Source: Candidatus Scatomorpha stercoravium
Lineage (GTDB): Bacteria > Bacillota > Clostridia > Oscillospirales > Oscillospiraceae
Direction of reading: 5' to 3'
DNA length: 5,757 nucleotides
Assembly: GCA_018716005.1 (NCBI GenBank)
Contig: DVKN01000231.1
Coordinates: 1-5,757 of the forward strand
Shown here: piece after piece, positions 1-5,757 of the stretch
Layout of the letters: each line of letters opens with the position of its first letter
How positions within the stretch are numbered: the first letter of the stretch is position 1
Program-made: the position numbers and the translations under genes
Notes under the pieces: generated by a model
Told to the model about the DNA's origin: nothing
The model's database searches: none
Seen by the model: only the letters and a program-made list of their open reading frames with translations

Positions 1-1670
1 AGCTCGACTATGCGCTCGTCCTCTATGACGGCGACGCGGTCGGCGCCGCGTATCGTGCTCAGGCGGTGGGCTATTATGACGCTCGTGCGGCCGACGGCGA
101 GGGAATCGAGGCTCTGCTGTATGCGCTGCTCCGTGACGGAGTCCAGCGCGCTTGTCGCCTCATCCATGACCAGAATCGGCGGATTCTTAAGGAACACCCT
201 GGCAATGCTCAGTCTCTGCTTCTGCCCGCCGGAGAGCATTACGCCCCGCTCGCCGACGAAGGTGTCGTAGCCCTCGGGCATGGCCATGATGTCCTGGTGG
301 ATCTCCGCGCGCACGGCGGCGGCGGTTATCTCGGCGTCCGTGGCGTCCGGGCGGCCGTAGCGTATGTTGTCGCGTATCGTGCCGGCGAAGATGAAGACGT
401 CCTGCTGGATTATGCCTATGCAGCGGTGCAGAGACTCCTGCGTGACGCCCCTGACGTCCTGCCCGTCCACGAGCACGGCGCCCTCCGTGACGTCGTAGAA
501 GCGCTCGAGCAGCTGGCAGAGTGTCGTCTTGCCGCCGCCCGAGGGGCCGACGACGGCCAGCTTTTCGCCGGGGGCGACGGTGAGGTTTATGTCCTTGAGC
601 ACCCAGGGCTTGTCCGTCCCGTAGCGGAAGCCGACGCCCCTGTACTCGACCTCGCCCCGGACGGCTCCGAGCTCGCGCGCGTCCGGCGCGTCCTTAATCT
701 CCGGCTCCGTGCGCATGAGCTCGAGGAAGCGAGAGAAGCCCGCCGTGCCCTGCATATACGTCTCCGAGAACGCGGCGAGCTTCCTCACCGGCGTGACGAA
801 GGTGGAGACGTAGAGCGAGAAGGTCATGAGGTCGACGTAGTCCATGTCGCCGCGCATTATGAACGCGCCGCCGGCGGCTATGACCAGCACCTGCATGATG
901 CTCGTCGTGAACTCCATGCCGCTCATGAAGCCGCCCATGGCGTTGAAGTACTCGCGCCTCGCGGCCTTGTAGCGCTCGTTCGCGGCGACGAACTTGTCGT
1001 CCTCGGCCTTCTCGTTGGCGAAGGCCTTCGCCGTGCGTATGCCGGATATGCCGCTCTCTATGGCCGAGTTTATCTCCGCCGTCTTGCGCTTTACCTCGAT
1101 GTTGGCCTTCTTCATCCTCACGCGCCGCGAGAGCGTAAAGGCTATCAGTATGGGCAGCGTCACGGCCAGCACCAGCGCGAGCCGCCACTCTATCGTGAAC
1201 ATGACGGCCAGCGCGCCGATAATCGTGAGGCAGGAGATGAGTATATCCTCCGGCCCGTGGTGCGCGAGCTCCGTTATCTCGAAGAGGTCGCTCGTGATAC
1301 GGCTCATCAGCGCGCCCGTGCGGTTGCGGTCGAAGAAGCTGAAGCTGAGCTTCTGTATGTGGTTGAAGGCCGCGCGTCGCATATCCGCCTCGACGTAGAC
1401 GCCCATGCGGTGCCCGAGCACGGTTATGAAGTAATAGCACACGCCCTTGAGCACATAGGCCGCCACCATTATCGCCATTACGGCGAAAAATGTCGTAAAC
1501 AGCCGCTCGGGCAGCAGCTTCGTCATGCTCATGCGCGAGACGTAGGGGAAGGCCAGGTCTATGACCGAGGCCAGCGTGGCGCAGGCCATATCCATGAGGA
1601 AGAGCCGCCTGTGCGGCTTAAAGAAGGCGAAGAATTCGCCGAAATCGCTGCGTTTTCGCTCCTTTTTCAA
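1..1670 (-). CDS. ABC exporter, fused permease and ATPase half-transporter (MsbA/ABCB type), 3' end cut by window
   Basis: This is a half-size ABC exporter expected to dimerise in the cytoplasmic membrane and use ATP to export a lipid, drug or peptide; the substrate cannot be told from sequence. 556 residues are in the window. About six membrane segments are visible (roughly 24-45, 61-85, 144-160, 162-180, 254-273, 279-298), with the family's SFFDRNRTGALMSR motif near 110-124. The ATPase domain is canonical: A-loop Tyr350, Walker A GPSGGGKT 375-382, Q-loop Gln423, signature LSGGQ 479-483, Walker B ILVMDE 499-504 with Glu504, D-loop SALD 507-510, H-loop His535. The frame is still open at base 1, so the last 20-30 residues of the usual 570-580 are missing. 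The start is read as TTG at 1670-1668 because GGAGG lies 6 bases upstream and no ATG occurs before residue 26. It begins 2 bases after the rnhA stop, so translational coupling is likely. Family certain, substrate unknown. Confidence 0.95.
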   Translation of the reverse strand, partial: MKKERKRSDFGEFFAFFKPHRRLFLMDMACATLASVIDLAFPYVSRMSMTKLLPERLFTTFFAVMAIMVAAYVLKGVCYYFITVLGHRMGVYVEADMRRAAFNHIQKLSFSFFDRNRTGALMSRITSDLFEITELAHHGPEDILISCLTIIGALAVMFTIEWRLALVLAVTLPILIAFTLSRRVRMKKANIEVKRKTAEINSAIESGISGIRTAKAFANEKAEDDKFVAANERYKAARREYFNAMGGFMSGMEFTTSIMQVLVIAAGGAFIMRGDMDYVDLMTFSLYVSTFVTPVRKLAAFSETYMQGTAGFSRFLELMRTEPEIKDAPDARELGAVRGEVEYRGVGFRYGTDKPWVLKDINLTVAPGEKLAVVGPSGGGKTTLCQLLERFYDVTEGAVLVDGQDVRGVTQESLHRCIGIIQQDVFIFAGTIRDNIRYGRPDATDAEITAAAVRAEIHQDIMAMPEGYDTFVGERGVMLSGGQKQRLSIARVFLKNPPILVMDEATSALDSVTEQRIQQSLDSLAVGRTSVIIAHRLSTIRGADRVAVIEDERIVE

Positions 1671-1672
1671 CT

Positions 1673-2112
1673 TTATCCTCCGTGGGCGTACTCGTCCCTC
1701 CGCCGCACCGCGAGCGCGTCGCAGCGGTTGTTGAATTCGTTGTCGGCGTGGCCCTTTACCCAGCGCACCGTGACGGAGTGCTCCGCGAGCAGCCGGTCGA
1801 GCTCCTGCCAGAGCTCCAGGTTCTTTACCGGCCCGTCCTTGCGCCGCCAGCCGCGCTTCTTCCATGAGTCGAGCCAGCGCTCGTTTATGGCGCGCTCTAT
1901 ATACTGCGAGTCGGTATACAGCGTGACGGCGCAGCGCTCGTTGAGCGCGGATAGGGCCGCGATAACGCCGGAGAGCTCCATGCGGTTGTTCGTCGTGCTC
2001 GCCTCGCCGCCGGAGAGCTCCTTTTCATGGCCGTTATACCTCAGTATCGCCGCCCAGCCGCCGGGGCCCGGGTTGCCCGAGCAGGCCCCGTCGGTGTAGA
2101 TGGTGACTGCCT

Positions 2113-2116
<4 letters not shown>
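1673..2116 (-). CDS. rnhA: Ribonuclease HI
   Basis: RNase HI cuts the RNA strand of RNA-DNA hybrids, removing R-loops and primer RNA in the cytoplasm. At 147 residues it is close to the 155 of the E. coli enzyme. The family opening YTDGACSGNPGPGGW starts at residue 7. The four catalytic carboxylates are all present: Asp9, Glu47 (in TTNNRMEL), Asp69 (in YTDSQY) and Asp133 (in NNRCDALA). The helper His123 sits in VKGHADNE. The basic handle segment WKKRGWRRKDG (about 85-95) used for hybrid binding is present, so this is the bacterial HI type and not HII/HIII. The ATG at 2116 overlaps the gyrA stop as ATGA and has GGAGGG just upstream. Placement behind gyrA makes sense because gyrase activity and R-loop formation are linked, but that link is inference. 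Confidence 0.97.
1677..1681 (-). promoter_or_regulatory. Ribosome binding site deciding the TTG start of the ABC gene
   Basis: GGAGG on the minus strand, 6 bases before TTG at 1670. It lies inside the last codons of rnhA (His-Gly-Gly-stop), so ribosomes finishing rnhA pass straight over it. Its spacing is what supports the TTG start over the next in-frame ATG, which would remove 25 residues including the start of the first membrane segment. Confidence 0.8.
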
Positions 2117-4674
<2,558 letters not shown>

Positions 4675-4681
4675 AGGGTTA

Positions 4682-4689
4682 CCACCTTT
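4682..4689 (-). promoter_or_regulatory. Ribosome binding site of gyrA
   Basis: AAAGGTGG on the minus strand, 7 bases before the gyrA ATG at 4674. It lies in the only true spacer of the window (4675-4704), between the RAYT stop and gyrA. The presence of an intact site shows that the RAYT gene has not removed the translation signal of gyrA. I see no separate promoter in these 30 bases. Confidence 0.75.
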
Positions 4690-4704
4690 ATTAAATGTGG
4701 GGAA

Positions 4705-5298
4705 TTAAACGTAATACTCATCCTCCGCCCACCTGGCGGGGTTGTCGGAGATGTATTTGTATCTCACCATATAATCCGCGCAATCGCGGATTATATGGTC
4801 ATGGTAGCCTCGGTGCCATATTTCAGCGCCGGCTACACGGTTTGTGCTCCGTTTCAAATATGATATAAAGCGCGGAATGGTCTCGTTAGATCGAACAGTT
4901 TTAGCTCCAGCATTGCCCGTAAGGGGCGGCGTCCTCGACGCCCCGCCCGTTTCGTCAACGGACAACAGCAGATGTATGTGGTTCGGCATGATTATATAGT
5001 GGTCAATGGAGACGCCGGGGAATTTTTCATCCATTTCGCGGATTTTTGCGTCGACAATTTTCCCGATTCCGGAGAGTTCAACCGTTATTTCCGCACAGTT
5101 TGAAATTTCCGGCCGCGGGGCGTCGGGGACGCCGCCCCTTACGGGTTTCCGCAAGGCGGCACAGGTCGGATCTATCCGGCCCAGCAGATGTTTTCTCTTA
5201 AAACATATTACCGTAATAAAATACGCCGCTGTCTCCGAATAGCTGAATTTCCTGAGCCTTTGGCTTTTTCTCTTTGCCAGATCCATATTTCCCATCAC
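4705..5298 (-). CDS. REP-associated tyrosine transposase (RAYT), IS200/Y1-like HUH protein
   Basis: RAYTs are usually single-copy, vertically kept relatives of IS200/IS605 TnpA that bind and nick single-stranded REP hairpins. The HUH metal motif is His107-Ile-His109 in YIIMPNHIHLLL. The C-terminal pattern WHRGYHDHIIRD (161-172) then KYISDNPARW (181-190) is typical, and the catalytic tyrosine is most likely Tyr182, matched by position before Asn-Pro to Tyr115 of E. coli RAYT. The frame is intact, so activity is plausible. Two segments, about 52-62 (PVRGGVPDAPR) and 118-128 (GGASRTPPLTG), are encoded by inverted copies of one 31-bp repeat and look like inserted loops. Numbering uses GTG at 5298, which overlaps the gyrB stop as GTGA; ATG at 5295 or 5286 are alternatives, and the family's usual beginning favours 5286 (MDLAKRKS). 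No strong ribosome binding site decides this. GC is clearly lower than in the gyrase genes, suggesting acquisition. It ends 30 bases before gyrA. Confidence 0.9.
   Translation of the reverse strand: MMGNMDLAKRKSQRLRKFSYSETAAYFITVICFKRKHLLGRIDPTCAALRKPVRGGVPDAPRPEISNCAEITVELSGIGKIVDAKIREMDEKFPGVSIDHYIIMPNHIHLLLSVDETGGASRTPPLTGNAGAKTVRSNETIPRFISYLKRSTNRVAGAEIWHRGYHDHIIRDCADYMVRYKYISDNPARWAEDEYYV
4766..4799. repeat. Perfect 15-bp stem hairpin inside the RAYT gene
   Basis: Arms ACCATATAATCCGCG (4766-4780) and its exact reverse complement (4785-4799) enclose the 4-base loop CAAT. The hairpin spans codons for Asp-His-Ile-Ile-Arg-Asp-Cys-Ala-Asp-Tyr-Met-Val, ending 3-4 codons before the catalytic Tyr182. 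It could form in mRNA or in single-stranded DNA. It is not followed by a T run on the coding strand, so it is unlikely to be an intrinsic terminator. Function unknown. Confidence 0.85.
4916..4948 (+). repeat. REP-like palindromic element, copy A, inside RAYT coding sequence
   Basis: The 31 bases 4916-4946 match the reverse complement of 5115-5145 at 30 of 31 positions. Read on the plus strand it has GTAA (4919-4922), then a hairpin: GGCGTC (4928-4933), loop CTC, GACGCC (4937-4942), a CC bulge (4943-4944), and four further pairs between 4924-4927 and 4945-4948. GTAG-type tetranucleotide plus bulged hairpin is the known REP layout recognised by RAYTs; REP identity here is inference from that layout and the location. 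In the RAYT frame it encodes GGASRTPPLTG. Confidence 0.75.
5115..5145 (-). repeat. REP-like palindromic element, copy B, inverted relative to copy A
   Basis: Minus-strand copy of the same 31-bp element, differing from copy A by one base in the hairpin loop (CCC instead of CTC). The GTAA tetranucleotide and the bulged 6-bp GGCGTC/GACGCC stem are conserved; the outer stem is shorter than in copy A (two pairs). Similarity stops abruptly at both ends. It encodes PVRGGVPDAPR of the RAYT protein in a different translation of the same element, because the orientation is reversed. Copies A and B are 168 bp apart and flank the codons of the HUH motif side of the protein. Confidence 0.75.
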
Positions 5299-5757
5299 AC
5301 GTCCAGGTTCACCACGTATCGCGCATTCTGCTCGATAAACTCCTTTCTGGGCTCTACCTTTTCGCCCATGAGTATGGTGAATATCTCATCGGCCTTGACG
5401 GCGTCGTCGAGTTCTATGCGTTTGAGGGTGCGGGTCTCGGGGTTCATGGTGGTGTCCCACAGCTCGTGGGCGTCCATCTCGCCGAGACCCTTGAAGCGGC
5501 TTATCTCTATCTTCGCGTTGGGGTTGCCGGCGCGCATCTCGGCGCTGACCTGGTCGCGCTCGGCGTCGGAGTAGGCCACGCGGCTCTGCTTGCCGCGGGT
5601 GAGCTTGTAGAGCGGCGGCACGGCGGCGTAGACATAGCCGTGCTCGACCAGCGGGCGCATATAGCGGAAGAAGAAGGTCAGCAGCAGCGTGCGTATGTGG
5701 CTGCCGTCGACGTCGGCATCGGCCATAATTATGACCTTGTGGTAGCGCAGCTTGGAT
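5295..5757 (-). CDS. gyrB: DNA gyrase subunit B, C-terminal part (5' end outside window)
   Basis: GyrB is the ATPase/TOPRIM subunit of gyrase. Only the last 153 residues are visible; the frame is open at the window end, so the ATG at 5726 is internal. The TOPRIM acidic motif DADVDGSH (Asp13, Asp15, Asp17 of the visible part) binds the magnesium used for DNA cleavage. PPLYK (47-51) and RFKGLGEM (87-94) are family hallmarks, and the chain ends in NARYVVNLDV, close to the usual GyrB C-terminus. Only about 36 residues separate PPLYK from FKGLGEM, so the long insertion of enterobacterial GyrB is absent. RFKGLGEM also occurs in ParE, but the adjacent gyrA with a GyrA box favours GyrB. The TGA stop overlaps the possible RAYT start codons. 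Confidence 0.92.
   Translation of the reverse strand, partial: SKLRYHKVIIMADADVDGSHIRTLLLTFFFRYMRPLVEHGYVYAAVPPLYKLTRGKQSRVAYSDAERDQVSAEMRAGNPNAKIEISRFKGLGEMDAHELWDTTMNPETRTLKRIELDDAVKADEIFTILMGEKVEPRKEFIEQNARYVVNLDV

Noticed and set aside
694..1440. Minus-strand open frame of 248 codons inside the ABC gene
   Set aside because: Frame-shifted shadow of the ABC gene; the correct frame gives the membrane segments and ATPase motifs without interruption.
66..2099. Long plus-strand open frame of 677 codons
   Set aside because: It lies opposite the ABC exporter and rnhA, which have full sets of family motifs; its translation is low-complexity Arg/Ala/Val/Glu-rich, as expected from an antisense shadow in GC-rich DNA.
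5206..5218. Short palindrome TATTAC-C-GTAATA in the RAYT gene
   Set aside because: Six-base arms in AT-rich sequence are common by chance and no second copy or context supports a function.
4691..5298. Terminal inverted or target-site repeats flanking the RAYT gene
   Set aside because: Only a very short similarity (around GGGGAAT near one end and TGGGAAAT near the other) is visible; no convincing ends or duplicated target site, in line with RAYTs not being ordinary insertion sequences.
5295..5726. A separate small gene starting at ATG 5726
   Set aside because: The frame continues upstream to the window end with KLRYHKVII, typical GyrB sequence, so this ATG is internal to gyrB.

Overview
The window is one densely packed gene cluster, entirely on the minus strand. 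In transcription order it reads: gyrB (3' end only), a REP-associated tyrosine transposase-like gene (RAYT), gyrA, rnhA, and an MsbA/ABCB-type ABC exporter gene cut by the window start. No intergenic gap exceeds about 30 bp, and I see no tRNA, rRNA, CRISPR array, convincing promoter or terminator. The tight spacing (gyrA/rnhA overlap by 4 bases as ATGA; 2 bases between rnhA and the ABC gene) suggests one transcript entering from upstream of gyrB.

Organism: a bacterium with a GC-rich genome; a sampled 60-base stretch of gyrA is 67% GC. Ile ATA codons are nonetheless common. The adjacent gyrB-gyrA pair, Shine-Dalgarno sites of the GGAGG type, and a GyrB without the long insertion seen in enterobacterial GyrB fit Bacillota, probably a clostridial gut-type lineage. 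This is inference from protein flavour and not a firm placement.

Region by region: 5757-5295 is the TOPRIM/C-terminal part of GyrB. 5298-4705 is an intact HUH/Y1-type RAYT gene of visibly lower GC (two sampled 60-base stretches count 45-47%), starting on top of the gyrB stop. 4674-2113 is full-length GyrA with active-site Tyr, GyrA box and acidic tail. 2116-1673 is RNase HI. 1670-1 is a half-size ABC exporter with a TTG start, lacking only about its last 20-30 residues.

The genes for DNA topology (gyrase) and R-loop removal (RNase HI) fit together functionally, since negative supercoiling promotes R-loops. The ABC exporter has no obvious link and may only share the transcript. The outlier is the RAYT gene lodged between the two gyrase subunit genes. 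Inside its coding sequence it carries two inverted 31-bp copies (30/31 identical) of a REP-like element. Each has a GTAA tetranucleotide directly before a bulged hairpin, the layout that RAYT proteins recognise in known REP systems. A separate perfect 15-bp hairpin lies just upstream of the catalytic Tyr codon. This RAYT-with-internal-REP arrangement is the most interesting content of the window.
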